From the NCBI RefSeq assembly GCF_000019525.1, contig NC_010506.1, positions 2,108,001-2,172,000 on the forward strand: a stretch of DNA of 64,000 nucleotides, written 5' to 3'. A program made the translations under genes and the position numbers. Numbering within the stretch: position 1 is the first letter of the stretch; every line of letters starts with the position of its first letter. Positions 38,878 through 47,766 of the stretch are shown piece by piece. The DNA comes from Shewanella woodyi ATCC 51908 (lineage in GTDB: Bacteria; Pseudomonadota; Gammaproteobacteria; Enterobacterales; Shewanellaceae). The notes under the pieces were generated by a model. It saw nothing but the letters and a program-made list of their open reading frames with translations, made no database searches and was not told where the DNA came from.

Positions 38878-38905
38878 ATTATAGGGAGGAACGATCTACT
38901 GTCAA
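38878..38905 (-). promoter_or_regulatory. Sigma-70 promoter of the tRNA-Val operon
   Basis: On the minus strand, TTGACA (38905-38900), a 16-bp spacer and TATAAT (38883-38878), both perfect consensus. The discriminator that follows (ACGGCCCC) is GC-rich, as in stringently controlled stable-RNA promoters. Confidence 0.85.
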
Positions 38906-39350
38906 CGCTTTTTTAGATAAAATAGCGAGTACGGTTCAATTTTGCGCGTGTTGATGCATAGTTAATCAGAGCTGAGCCGTTATCAAAAAAAAGGTTAAAA
39001 ATTAGCATGTAGATATGGGATATAGTAGAGCCGTAGATCTTACTAATCAGCTGCCGACAGTAGAGACCCTCTTCAATAGCTTGTTTTACAGCTTTATCGG
39101 TTTTTTTATTATAAGTAAGGCTTCTATCATTATGTGTTGTGCTTTTTAGATTAGCTTTATAAAGTAGGGCGGTTGAGTCGCTGCTTATACAATAGATAAA
39201 AATCTAAATCGAAGAAAGACAGATTTTCCCCATAAAATTTGCCATATAGTAGTAGATCTATTTTCCCTAGCCCTTTTGGCTGTTAGAATATGCGCCACAT
39301 TCATTAGTACAGTCTATTATTTAGACTTTCTACATAGGTCAATGTCCATT
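38906..39350. other. 445-bp region between the tRNA-Val promoter and gltX
   Basis: No ORF or RNA gene recognised. It should hold the gltX promoter and leader; I could not single out a convincing -35/-10 pair. An in-frame extension of gltX to 39276 is rejected (see gltX). Confidence 0.5.
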
Positions 39351-40760
39351 ATGACAGTTAAGACGCGTTTTGCTCCAAGCCCTACCGGCTTTTTGCACGT
39401 TGGTGGTGCTCGTACAGCACTTTATTCATGGTTATATGCACGCGCAAACCAAGGTGAGTTTGTTTTACGTATCGAAGATACCGATTTAGAGCGTTCGACC
39501 CCTGAAGCATGCGCTGCAATTTTAGAAGGCATGGAATGGCTTAACCTGAATTGGGACGAAGGTCCTTACTATCAAACCAAGCGTTTTGATCGTTACAACG
39601 AAATCATTGTACAGATGCTAGAGCAGGGCACTGCATATAAGTGTTACTGTAGCCGTGAGCGCATTGATACAATGCGTGAAGAGCAAGCTGCGAAAGGTGA
39701 GCAACAAAAATATGATGGTTGTTGCCGCGATAAAGCACCGCGTGATACTGATGAGCCATTTGTTGTACGTTTCAAAAACCCAACAGAAGGTAGCGTTGTA
39801 TTCGATGACCACGTACGTGGCCACATTGAATTTGCCAACAGCACGTTAGATGACTTGATCATCGCACGTACAGAAGGCACACCGACTTATAACTTCTGCG
39901 TTGTTGTAGATGATTGGGATATGGGGATTACCTGTGTTGTTCGTGGTGAAGACCATATCAACAATACACCACGCCAGATAAACATCCTTAAAGCATTAGG
40001 CGCACCAGTACCTGAGTATGCTCACGTATCGATGATCTTAGGTGATGATGGCGCTAAGCTATCTAAGCGTCATGGTGCGGTAGGGGTGATGCAGTATCGT
40101 GATGATGGTTATTTGCCTGAAGCACTACTTAACTACCTGGTTCGCCTTGGTTGGTCTCATGGTGATCAAGAAGTGTTCTCTATTGATGAGATGAAGCAAT
40201 TCTTCAGCCTTGATGACATCAACAAAGCGGCTTCTGCTTTTAATACCGATAAACTGATTTGGTTAAACCAGCACTATATTAAGGAACTTGATCCAGAATA
40301 TGTAGCTTCTCACCTTGAGTGGCACATGGCTGATCAAAACATTGATACAAGCAATGGTCCAAAACTGTCTGAAGTGGTTTCTGCATTGTCTGAGCGTGCA
40401 AAGACTTTAAAAGAACTTGCAGCATCTAGTCGCTATTTCTTTGAAGATTTTGCAGAGTTTGATGAAACTGCAGCTAAAAAGCACCTAAGAGGCGTTGCAC
40501 TTGAGCCACTAACTTTGTTCCAGAGCAAATTAGCTGGATTAAATGAGTGGACTTTAGAAGCTATTCATCAAGCAATTGAAGATACTGCAGCTGAATTAGA
40601 AGTCGGGATGGGGAAAGTGGGCATGCCATTGCGCGTGGCCGTAACGGGTGCTGGTATGTCTCCTGCTGTCGATTTAACCATATTCTTGGTTGGAAAGGTC
40701 CGTGCAGAGCAAAGAATCTCCAAAGCGATTGAATTTGTAGCAAATAGAATAAATTCGTAA
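39351..40760 (+). CDS. gltX: Glutamate-tRNA ligase
   Basis: I choose the ATG at 39351 ([13 protein letters not shown]); ATG at 39342 is also possible, and further upstream codons add residues not seen in the family. 469 aa, the usual length. HIGH-type motif [15 protein letters not shown] at residues 6-20, zinc-like Cys motif CYCSRE...CCR at about 99-125, and KLSKRHG, the KMSKS-type loop, at about 238. Charges tRNA-Glu. Flanked by tRNA-Val genes on one side and tRNA-Ala/Glu genes on the other, echoing the E. coli order valUXY-gltX-alaWX. Confidence 0.96.
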   Translation: MTVKTRFAPSPTGFLHVGGARTALYSWLYARANQGEFVLRIEDTDLERSTPEACAAILEGMEWLNLNWDEGPYYQTKRFDRYNEIIVQMLEQGTAYKCYCSRERIDTMREEQAAKGEQQKYDGCCRDKAPRDTDEPFVVRFKNPTEGSVVFDDHVRGHIEFANSTLDDLIIARTEGTPTYNFCVVVDDWDMGITCVVRGEDHINNTPRQINILKALGAPVPEYAHVSMILGDDGAKLSKRHGAVGVMQYRDDGYLPEALLNYLVRLGWSHGDQEVFSIDEMKQFFSLDDINKAASAFNTDKLIWLNQHYIKELDPEYVASHLEWHMADQNIDTSNGPKLSEVVSALSERAKTLKELAASSRYFFEDFAEFDETAAKKHLRGVALEPLTLFQSKLAGLNEWTLEAIHQAIEDTAAELEVGMGKVGMPLRVAVTGAGMSPAVDLTIFLVGKVRAEQRISKAIEFVANRINS

Positions 40761-40768
40761 AAAACGGG

Positions 40769-40797
40769 TTGACTCTTTTGGGTGCGCTGCATAGAAT
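40769..40797 (+). promoter_or_regulatory. Sigma-70 promoter of the tRNA Ala-Glu operon
   Basis: TTGACT (40769-40774), a 17-bp spacer and TAGAAT (40792-40797), followed by a GC-rich discriminator (GCGCCACG). It starts only 9 bp after the gltX stop. The start site should be near 40804, about 60 bases before the first tRNA. Confidence 0.8.
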
Positions 40798-40864
40798 GCG
40801 CCACGCAGTTGAGACACAGGCAACGAATAGTTCGCGGTGCACTCAAAAGTGATTTAGTTAGTGA

Positions 40865-40940
40865 GGGGCCTTAGCTCAGCTGGGAGAGCGCAACACTGGC
40901 AGTGTTGAGGTCAGCGGTTCGATCCCGCTAGGCTCCACCA
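40865..40940 (+). tRNA. tRNA-Ala(GGC), first gene of the operon
   Basis: 76 nt with encoded CCA. Anticodon GGC in loop CTGGCAG between stems ACA and TGT. An identical copy ends the operon at 43527. Confidence 0.97.
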
Positions 40941-41020
40941 ACTAACTGAATGTAAGCGTTAAGTTTTAGCCTACAGAACTTAATGAGTATTCACTCTTTG
41001 CAGAGTCTAATGCAGTCCGG

Positions 41021-41096
41021 GTCCCCATCGTCTAGAGGCCTAGGACACCGCCCTTTCACGGCGGTAACAGGGGTTCGAATCCCCTTGGGGATACCA
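41021..41096 (+). tRNA. tRNA-Glu(UUC), copy 1
   Basis: 76 nt with encoded CCA. Anticodon TTC in loop CTTTCAC between CCGCC and GGCGG. All eleven copies have the same mature sequence. Confidence 0.97.
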
Positions 41097-41198
41097 CTAT
41101 TTATAACGATTAGACTTTGGTCTGGTTGTTCAAGCGTTGAGTTTTAGCCTACAGAACTTAATGAGTATTCACTCTTTGCAGAGTCTAATGCAGTCCGG

Positions 41199-41274
41199 GT
41201 CCCCATCGTCTAGAGGCCTAGGACACCGCCCTTTCACGGCGGTAACAGGGGTTCGAATCCCCTTGGGGATACCA
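41199..41274 (+). tRNA. tRNA-Glu(UUC), copy 2
   Basis: Identical mature sequence; 178 bp from copy 1. The spacer carries a hairpin with a TTCG loop (AGACTTCGGTCT). Confidence 0.97.
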
Positions 41275-41376
41275 CTATTTATGACGATTAGACTTCGGTC
41301 TGATTGTTCAAGCGTTAAACCTTAGCCTACAGGGTTTAATGAGTATTCACTCTTTGCAGAGTCTAATGCAGTCCGG

Positions 41377-41452
41377 GTCCCCATCGTCTAGAGGCCTAGG
41401 ACACCGCCCTTTCACGGCGGTAACAGGGGTTCGAATCCCCTTGGGGATACCA
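41377..41452 (+). tRNA. tRNA-Glu(UUC), copy 3
   Basis: Identical mature sequence; 178 bp from copy 2. Followed by the first interrupted unit. Confidence 0.97.
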
Positions 41453-41550
41453 CTATTTATAACGATTAGACTTAGGTCTGGTTGTTCAAGCGTTAAGTTT
41501 TAGCCTACAGAACTTAATGAGTATTCACTCTTTGCAGAGTCTAATGCAGT

Positions 41551-41703
41551 CCTAGCTCTTGTTTATAAAGAGTCATCGTCTAGATGGTGCCTAGGACACC
41601 GCGCTATTTTTTATTAAGATCAGCACGGCGGTTTCACTTTAATAGCCTTCTAAAGTGTGACTTATAGGTCTTCGTTATATTGGAAGTAAAACAATATGTC
41701 CGG
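41551..41703 (+). pseudogene. Interrupted tRNA-Glu-like unit 1
   Basis: Where the next tRNA-Glu should begin, the sequence keeps tRNA-Glu pieces: ATCGTCTAGA and CCTAGGACACCGC (D arm and 5' anticodon stem, about 41574-41601) and CGGCGGTTTCAC (3' anticodon stem). The anticodon loop is replaced by about 22 AT-rich bases and the T arm and 3' acceptor are missing. Instead a hairpin (CACTTTA...TAAAGTG) and further unique sequence lead to the next true tRNA. It cannot make a normal tRNA. Confidence 0.75.
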
Positions 41704-41779
41704 GTCCCCATCGTCTAGAGGCCTAGGACACCGCCCTTTCACGGCGGTAACAGGGGTTCGAATCCCCTTGGGGATACCA
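41704..41779 (+). tRNA. tRNA-Glu(UUC), copy 4
   Basis: Identical mature sequence, just after interrupted unit 1. Confidence 0.97.
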
Positions 41780-41882
41780 CTATTTTATAACGATTAGACT
41801 TCGGTCTAGTTGTTCAAGCGTTGAGTTTTAGCCTACAGAACTTAATGAGTATTCACTCTTTGCAGAGTCTAATGCAGTCCGG

Positions 41883-41958
41883 GTCCCCATCGTCTAGAGG
41901 CCTAGGACACCGCCCTTTCACGGCGGTAACAGGGGTTCGAATCCCCTTGGGGATACCA
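41883..41958 (+). tRNA. tRNA-Glu(UUC), copy 5
   Basis: Identical mature sequence. Its flanks (41821-42009) match 41137-41325 exactly, showing recent segmental duplication. Confidence 0.97.
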
Positions 41959-42060
41959 CTATTTATGACGATTAGACTTCGGTCTGATTGTTCAAGCGTT
42001 AAACCTTAGCCTACAGGGTTTAATGAGTATTCACTCTTTGCAGAGTCTAATGCAGTCCGG

Positions 42061-42136
42061 GTCCCCATCGTCTAGAGGCCTAGGACACCGCCCTTTCACG
42101 GCGGTAACAGGGGTTCGAATCCCCTTGGGGATACCA
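42061..42136 (+). tRNA. tRNA-Glu(UUC), copy 6
   Basis: Identical mature sequence; 178 bp from copy 5. Confidence 0.97.
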
Positions 42137-42238
42137 CTATTTATAACGATTAGACTTCGGTTTGATTGTTCAAGCGTTAAACCTTAGCCTACAGGGTTTA
42201 ATGAGTATTCACTCTTTGCAGAGTCTAATGCAGTCCGG

Positions 42239-42314
42239 GTCCCCATCGTCTAGAGGCCTAGGACACCGCCCTTTCACGGCGGTAACAGGGGTTCGAATCC
42301 CCTTGGGGATACCA
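42239..42314 (+). tRNA. tRNA-Glu(UUC), copy 7
   Basis: Identical mature sequence. Followed by interrupted unit 2. Confidence 0.97.
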
Positions 42315-42413
42315 CTATTTTATAACGATTAGACTTCGGTCTAGTTGTTCAAGCGTTAAACCTTAGCCTACAGGGTCTAATGAGTATTCACTCTTTGCAG
42401 AGTCTAATGCAGT

Positions 42414-42566
42414 CCTAGCTCTTGTTTATAGAGAGTCATCGTCTAGATGGTGACCAGGACACCGCGCTATTTTTTATTAAGATCAGCACGGCAGTTTCAC
42501 TTTAATAGCCTTCTAAAGTGTGACTTATAGGTCTTCGTTATATTGGAAGTAAAACAATATGTCCGG
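42414..42566 (+). pseudogene. Interrupted tRNA-Glu-like unit 2
   Basis: Nearly identical to unit 1, with a few substitutions (TGACCAGGACACCGC for TGCCTAGGACACCGC; CGGCAGTTTCAC for CGGCGGTTTCAC). The second change would weaken the residual anticodon stem, so this copy seems to be decaying. Confidence 0.75.
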
Positions 42567-42642
42567 GTCCCCATCGTCTAGAGGCCTAGGACACCGCCCT
42601 TTCACGGCGGTAACAGGGGTTCGAATCCCCTTGGGGATACCA
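42567..42642 (+). tRNA. tRNA-Glu(UUC), copy 8
   Basis: Identical mature sequence, after interrupted unit 2. Confidence 0.97.
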
Positions 42643-42745
42643 CTATTTTATAACGATTAGACTTCGGTCTAGTTGTTCAAGCGTTAAACCTTAGCCTACA
42701 GGGTTTAATGAGTATTCACTCTTTGCAGAGTCTAATGCAGTCCGG

Positions 42746-42821
42746 GTCCCCATCGTCTAGAGGCCTAGGACACCGCCCTTTCACGGCGGTAACAGGGGTT
42801 CGAATCCCCTTGGGGATACCA
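42746..42821 (+). tRNA. tRNA-Glu(UUC), copy 9
   Basis: Identical mature sequence; 179 bp from copy 8. Confidence 0.97.
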
Positions 42822-42919
42822 CTATTTTATAACGATTAGACTTCGGTCTGATTGTTCAAGCGTTAAACCTTAGCCTACAGGGTTTAATGAGTAATCACTC
42901 TTTGCAGAGTCTAATGCAG

Positions 42920-43096
42920 TCCTAGCTCTTGTTTATAAAGAGTCCTAGCTCTTGTTTATAAAGAGTCATCGTCTAGATGGTGCCTAGGACACCGCGCTAT
43001 TTTTTATTAAGATCAGCACGGCGGTTTCACTTTAATAGCCTTCTAAAGTGTGACTTATAGGTCTTCGTTATATTGGAAGTAAAACAATATGTCCGG
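42920..43096 (+). pseudogene. Interrupted tRNA-Glu-like unit 3
   Basis: Same unit as number 1, but the segment CCTAGCTCTTGTTTATAAAG plus AGT (23 bp) at its left end is duplicated in tandem. The core and hairpin match unit 1. Confidence 0.75.
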
Positions 43097-43172
43097 GTCC
43101 CCATCGTCTAGAGGCCTAGGACACCGCCCTTTCACGGCGGTAACAGGGGTTCGAATCCCCTTGGGGATACCA
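43097..43172 (+). tRNA. tRNA-Glu(UUC), copy 10
   Basis: Identical mature sequence, after interrupted unit 3. Confidence 0.97.
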
Positions 43173-43272
43173 CTATTTATGACGATTAGACTTCGGTCTG
43201 ATTGTTCAAGCGTTAAACCTTAGCCTACAGGGTTTAATGAGTATTCACTCTTTGCAGAGTCTAATGCAGTCC

Positions 43273-43412
43273 GGGTCCCCTTCGCCAAGAAGAGAGTGCC
43301 TAGGACACCGCGCTATTTTTATTAAGAATCAGCACGGCGGTTTCACTTTAATAGCCTTCTAAAGTGTGACTTATAGGTCTTCGTTATATTGGAAGTAAAA
43401 CAATATGTCCGG
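43273..43412 (+). pseudogene. Interrupted tRNA-Glu-like unit 4
   Basis: Keeps a better 5' end (GTCCCCTTCG) than units 1-3, but the D arm is scrambled (CCAAGAAGAGAGTGCC). The inserted loop is shifted by small indels (CTATTTTTATTAAGAATCAG). The rest matches the other units. Its preserved acceptor-stem start shows that the units derive from a tRNA-Glu gene. Confidence 0.75.
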
Positions 43413-43488
43413 GTCCCCATCGTCTAGAGGCCTAGGACACCGCCCTTTCACGGCGGTAACAGGGGTTCGAATCCCCTTGGGGATACCA
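43413..43488 (+). tRNA. tRNA-Glu(UUC), copy 11
   Basis: Identical mature sequence; last tRNA-Glu of the array. Confidence 0.97.
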
Positions 43489-43526
43489 CTATTTCAAAAT
43501 TTCATGCTTATTCCAGTGCATGAAAT

Positions 43527-43602
43527 GGGGCCTTAGCTCAGCTGGGAGAGCGCAACACTGGCAGTGTTGAGGTCAGCGGTTCGATCCCGCTAGGCTCCAC
43601 CA
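43527..43602 (+). tRNA. tRNA-Ala(GGC), last gene of the operon
   Basis: Identical to the tRNA-Ala at 40865. Preceded by a short palindromic spacer (TTCATGC...GCATGAA). Confidence 0.97.
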
Positions 43603-43640
43603 TATTAAACTTGTTGCTGTAGTCTTTGATTCAGTAATAT

Positions 43641-43668
43641 AAAAAAACCACCGAAAGGTGGTTTTTTT
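43641..43668 (+). terminator. Terminator of the tRNA Ala-Glu operon
   Basis: AAAAAAACCACC, a GAAA tetraloop and GGTGGTTTTTTT make a perfect stem ending in seven T. The A run makes it symmetric, so it can also act on the other strand. The following 200 bp to the LysR gene hold nothing recognisable. Confidence 0.93.
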
Positions 43669-43871
43669 ATGCCTGAATTTTACATACCCTGTTTATTATT
43701 CTCTGCGTAGATAGGGTAGAGGAGGGCGCTAGCGATCGATTCTCTGTTATGCCTCCTTGTTATAACATTTTACCCAAGTTTGTCTTTATGAGTAATTGTT
43801 AACATCAAAGTTAGGATGAAGCTGGCTGTACTATATGACTTCTATCATCTTATAACGGTGAAAATGTGCGA

Positions 43872-44747
43872 TTATTTGCCCACGGCAAGGGCTAATTCAA
43901 TGGCTTTTTTTATCAAGCCATTGTATGGGGATTTAGGATAAGATGCTGTGAAATGTAAGTTATTAGGCACCCAGTTCGTATCCACTATTTCTAGCTTTCC
44001 GTTGGCCAATTCAGTATTAATCATTTGTTTGGGTAATGGGCTAACGCCTATCCCATCAGTTACCATGCGCAAACATGCAGATAATGAGCTGCATGAAAAT
44101 AGTCTAGGTGGTGGAATGTTTAATTCACGAAATTTATTGCTTATGTCTTCATATGGACGTGTATTTCTGGCATAAGTAATGACTGGCCACTGGCTTAATT
44201 GCTCTATTGATGTTGTCATTTTTGCCATACCTAATTTTGGGTTCGCTACCCATATCAGTGAGAACTCACACAAATCTACATTTTCAATTTTACTGTCTGA
44301 TACCGGGCCCATTAAAAAAGCTAAATCCAATGATTGTGAAAGCAGTCCTTCTCGTAAATTGGTAGTGACATCAACGGTTATTTCTACGTCTAATTTAGGA
44401 AATAAATTATGAATTTTGTTCAAAAATGTAGGTAACCATGTGTGAACAATAGTTTCAGATACGCCTAGTCGTAATAATCCACATAATGGTGAGTTTTCAT
44501 CAGCTACCTCCTTTAATTGCTCCGTCATATGCATTATTTTTTTTACATACGGTAATATTTCTTGCCCTTTCGATGTTAAAGATACTGGGCTGTTATCACG
44601 TTCAAACAGTTTTACCCCTAACTCTTCTTCTAATGCAATAATCCGTGCCGATATGGAAGGTTGAGTTGTATTCATTTTTTCGGCTGTTAGTCGGAAATTT
44701 CCTAGAACAGCAACCCACATAAATGTTTCAAGACGTTTAAAATTCAT
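43872..44747 (-). CDS. LysR-family transcriptional regulator of the accessory cluster
   Basis: 291 aa. N-terminal helix-turn-helix (LETFMWVAVLGNFRLTAEKM, then NTTQPSISARIIALEEELG) and the usual effector domain. It reads away from the catabolic cluster and is the only regulator between the tRNA array and oadB, so it is the likely regulator of the porin and TRAP/pxp/oad genes. AT-rich codon use matches that cluster. Effector unknown. Confidence 0.88.
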   Translation of the reverse strand: MNFKRLETFMWVAVLGNFRLTAEKMNTTQPSISARIIALEEELGVKLFERDNSPVSLTSKGQEILPYVKKIMHMTEQLKEVADENSPLCGLLRLGVSETIVHTWLPTFLNKIHNLFPKLDVEITVDVTTNLREGLLSQSLDLAFLMGPVSDSKIENVDLCEFSLIWVANPKLGMAKMTTSIEQLSQWPVITYARNTRPYEDISNKFRELNIPPPRLFSCSSLSACLRMVTDGIGVSPLPKQMINTELANGKLEIVDTNWVPNNLHFTASYPKSPYNGLIKKAIELALAVGK

Positions 44748-45339
44748 AACAAAACCTTATATCTCATCAACAAGTGAGACGCGCTTACCTGTCAAATATC
44801 CGTATTGCCATTGAGCATTTCGTGCATTTTTAACTCTTTTCAACTTGGCTCCTCAGCTTTCACTTCTAGAATCATTCAATCAAAATAAGAGATAGCTATG
44901 TTTCTGTGAACCTACATCACTTCTTCTCTAATAGCTATGTTGCTAGAGGTAGCTGTAAAGTGCTCTTTAAGGTTAGTTTATTATTAGCAAGGGTAATGTG
45001 GTTATTACCTACTTGATCCTAGTAATGAGACTCATGGGCATTACTATGCTGTAAGAATACTAAGTCCATTATCCTGGTTCTTGTATATCTATTGCTTATC
45101 ATTTTAAGCCGTAATTACCCCATGTAATGTCTGGGAAATAATGCTAGAAGGTGTTAAGGGGGATTGTAGATTTATCGAATCAGTCCTTGATTGAGCTCAA
45201 GTTTTGCCAGTACATTGATACATAATCAGAACAATGACGATTAAGCTGTCGTTGTTCTGATTACCTTAACTGCCCTTAATCAATTATGGTCACATGTTTA
45301 ACTGGTAGTATTAGAGTGATATTTGATAACTAGGAAGCA
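44748..45339. other. 592-bp intergenic region between the LysR and porin genes
   Basis: No ORF with a ribosome site or known RNA recognised. AT-rich. It contains two copies of ATAGCTATGTT (near 44890 and 44930) and, near its right end, the hairpin at 45223-45263. It should include the LysR promoter. Confidence 0.5.
45223..45263. terminator. Long hairpin downstream of the porin gene
   Basis: Arms of 16 bp at 45223-45238 and 45248-45263 with one mismatch (a U-G wobble in plus-strand RNA), 9-base loop. No T run follows, so termination is only probable. It lies 77 bp past the porin stop. Confidence 0.45.
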
Positions 45340-46437
45340 TCAAAAAGCATACTTAACACCTAACTGTAAGCGTGTATTGTTGGCATCGTCACCATTAAAT
45401 TCCACTTTTCGATTGTGTTGCAACTCAACAGAGTATTCAATGCCATTATCCATTTTCCAAAAACGATTAATATGAAATTCGATCGATTTTTCAAAAGTAT
45501 CAACAAACAAACCGTCTTCACGATCGATTTTTAATTGTGCAATAGATGCATTGAAGCTACCATCATCAAGTTGATGTTTAAAAGCTACAGCAACACTCGA
45601 GCTTGAGACGGCTTGTGCATCTCCATTGCTATCAATGTAAGCATTTGCTGAGTACCACTTCTCTTGATTATAACGTCCTGGAGACCCCAAAATTGTGCTA
45701 ATAGAAATTGTATCTTTTGCGCCTAGATTAACGGCAAGTCCTAGGTGGGCCGCCGCAGCAACAACAGTATCTTCTACACCAGAGTTATTTGTTATGTCAG
45801 CTGCTCTTATAAGCCCTGCAGCATAATAACTAAACAGATCTCCTTGCTTTCTATATTTGATAACCATGTCTGGTAATATATCGTTGGAATGACCCATATA
45901 AGTTTTTAGTTCAGGGTTCTCTAACGAAAATGACCAGTTATTATTGGTATAACGAATTTGAGATTGCCTAATAAATGACACGCCTGGACTACTGGAGAAA
46001 TCAACAAACTTTGGGTAGGCAATCCAATCCATAAATGTTGACCAGTTCTGCCCAACCATCCAATGGTCACTTTCCACATAGGCAAGCCTTAAGCGTAGAG
46101 AATGAGAGTTTGATACGACTTGGTTTCCACCATTACCATAAAAGTCTGTTTCTATTACAGCTTTTATTCCATCATTTTTTGCCGTAAAGTTAAGCCTGCT
46201 CTCTCTAGCATGAATGCGAACACTTCTTTCTTCTTTAATATCTCCCGTGTTCAAACCACCAGTAAAAGCCAAGTCTCCTTGATCTTGATTATTATCAACA
46301 ATTAAATCAACTTTTACATATCCTCCAATATTTATATCCCAGTCATTAATTTCTGTTTTAAGTAATGCAGCCTCTGCAGATGATATACTTAATACTGAAC
46401 CAGCTATAAATGTAATTATTATATTTGTATTTCTCAT
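45340..46437 (-). CDS. Outer-membrane porin, DcaP-like
   Basis: 365 aa with a signal peptide (cleavage after SSAEA, about residue 23), then a mature start with IGGYVKVDLIVDNN and the motif RESRLNFTAKND typical of DcaP-type trimeric porins. The C-terminal residues QLGVKYAF end in Phe, the outer-membrane insertion signal. DcaP porins take up organic acids. Its place divergent from the YcsI/TRAP/pxp genes suggests it lets the same anionic substrate cross the outer membrane. Confidence 0.85.
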   Translation of the reverse strand: MRNTNIIITFIAGSVLSISSAEAALLKTEINDWDINIGGYVKVDLIVDNNQDQGDLAFTGGLNTGDIKEERSVRIHARESRLNFTAKNDGIKAVIETDFYGNGGNQVVSNSHSLRLRLAYVESDHWMVGQNWSTFMDWIAYPKFVDFSSSPGVSFIRQSQIRYTNNNWSFSLENPELKTYMGHSNDILPDMVIKYRKQGDLFSYYAAGLIRAADITNNSGVEDTVVAAAAHLGLAVNLGAKDTISISTILGSPGRYNQEKWYSANAYIDSNGDAQAVSSSSVAVAFKHQLDDGSFNASIAQLKIDREDGLFVDTFEKSIEFHINRFWKMDNGIEYSVELQHNRKVEFNGDDANNTRLQLGVKYAF

Positions 46438-46917
46438 TTTTATTGCCTGTTAAGTGAGTTTTTAATTCAATAGTCCAAATTTAATGTTCATTTTTATTTA
46501 ATAAAATGACAGTAAGTAATGGTGCTTATTGTTGGCGATACTGATTTAACGAAACCGTTTGTGGTTTTCTATTACTACTTTAGTTAATCCTAATTACAGT
46601 ACAGGCAATTAAAAAAATATGTCCAATCATTTATGTTTACTGTGGTCGATAAATATTTTCTATCGGCATGAAGTTTTATAGTTCTATGAACTAGGCTTCT
46701 TATCTTTATTGTTGATGGCCGTTATTCACAATCAAAAAGTAAGAATGTGAATAATTACTTGGCAGATATCGTAGTGGAAATGATGTTGGTTATCATTAAT
46801 TTAACACGCTCATAACTAAAATTTATCAATGCTGTTAAATTGTTTCAATTAGACATATTGGCTTCGATGTAAGATAAATATTCGTCATCGGATGGATATA
46901 TTTATGGATTGATTAGA
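46438..46917. other. 480-bp divergent regulatory region, porin and YcsI-like gene
   Basis: AT-rich, no ORF. Contains the 9-bp inverted repeat at 46722-46754. Promoters for both directions must be here, but I could not pick convincing -35/-10 pairs. The start of the YcsI-like gene has only a weak ribosome site. Confidence 0.5.
46722..46754. promoter_or_regulatory. Candidate operator: 9-bp inverted repeat
   Basis: TTATTCACA (46722-46730) and TGTGAATAA (46746-46754) are perfect inverted repeats 15 bp apart, in the divergent promoter region. LysR proteins bind dyad sites, so the LysR protein at 43872-44747 is a candidate. CRP-like binding is also possible since the half-site contains TGTGA, but the spacing is too wide for CRP (normally 6). 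Confidence 0.45.
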
Positions 46918-47727
46918 ATGCAGAAACCAGTAAATAATAATTTTAAAGAGTCATTGCTACGGACTGTGGAGTCTCTTAGGAAGAGCATACGTTCTGGCGA
47001 GATGGATGATAGTACAAGCGGTTTAGTGCCAGGTTTAGTTCAAGCAAATATAGTCATTTTACCTAAAATATGGGCACATGATTTCTTACTTTTTTGCCAA
47101 AAAAATCCTATAGCATGTCCACTTATTGACGTTTTCGATGCTGGACAGTTTCTATTAAATAGCCTAGGGAAAGATATTGATGTTCGTACAGACATTCCTG
47201 AGTATTGTGTTTTTGTTGGTGGAGTTAAAACTGAAGTAAAAAAAGACATATCAGATTTGTGGCAAGATGATTTTGTTGTTTTTGCATTAGGATGTTCTTT
47301 TAGTTTCGAGTATGCGTTGCAGCAAGCAGGGTTATCTATCGCAAACTTAGAGTCTAATAGTAATGTTTCAATGTACGAAACTAATGTTCCAACCAAAAGT
47401 GTTGGAGTGTTCCAAGGTAATGTCGTTGTATCCATGAGACCGTTTACCCCTGCTCAGGCCATAAAAGCTATTCAGATAACAAGTCAATTTCCTCTGGCAC
47501 ATGGCGCTCCTATCCATATTGGAAAGCCTGAGATGATAGGCATTAATTCTTTAAGTAATCCATCTTTTGGTGACTCTGTTGAAATAAATGAAGATCATAT
47601 TCCAGTATTTTGGGGATGTGGCGTTACGCCTCAAGTAGTTATTAGTAACGCAAAAATACCAATGTTCATAACGCATGCTCCAGGGAAAATGTTAATTACA
47701 GATAAGCTATATTCTGAATTGCGTTAA
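46918..47727 (+). CDS. YcsI/DUF1445 family protein (D-glutamate cyclase-like/putative hydro-lyase)
   Basis: 269 aa from the ATG at 46918; a TTG at 46909 in frame is less likely. I recognise DUF1445/YcsI by VFVGGVKTEVKKDISDLW, FALGCSFSFEYALQQAG and VSMRPFTPAQAIKA, and the C-terminal FWGCGVTPQ...THAPGKM. A mammalian relative is D-glutamate cyclase, which forms 5-oxo-D-proline; bacterial members are unproven. In Bacillus subtilis ycsI lies beside ycsF-kipI-kipA (pxpABC), and here too the pxp genes follow, supporting a shared 5-oxoproline-type pathway. Confidence 0.82.
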   Translation: MQKPVNNNFKESLLRTVESLRKSIRSGEMDDSTSGLVPGLVQANIVILPKIWAHDFLLFCQKNPIACPLIDVFDAGQFLLNSLGKDIDVRTDIPEYCVFVGGVKTEVKKDISDLWQDDFVVFALGCSFSFEYALQQAGLSIANLESNSNVSMYETNVPTKSVGVFQGNVVVSMRPFTPAQAIKAIQITSQFPLAHGAPIHIGKPEMIGINSLSNPSFGDSVEINEDHIPVFWGCGVTPQVVISNAKIPMFITHAPGKMLITDKLYSELR

Positions 47728-47766
47728 TAATAAATTCTACTATAAAAACAAAATAAAGGTGAAATC

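Noticed and set aside
41137..42009. Two identical 62-aa reading frames in the tRNA-Glu array
   Set aside because: They run through tRNA genes and spacers; identity reflects repeat duplication, not coding.
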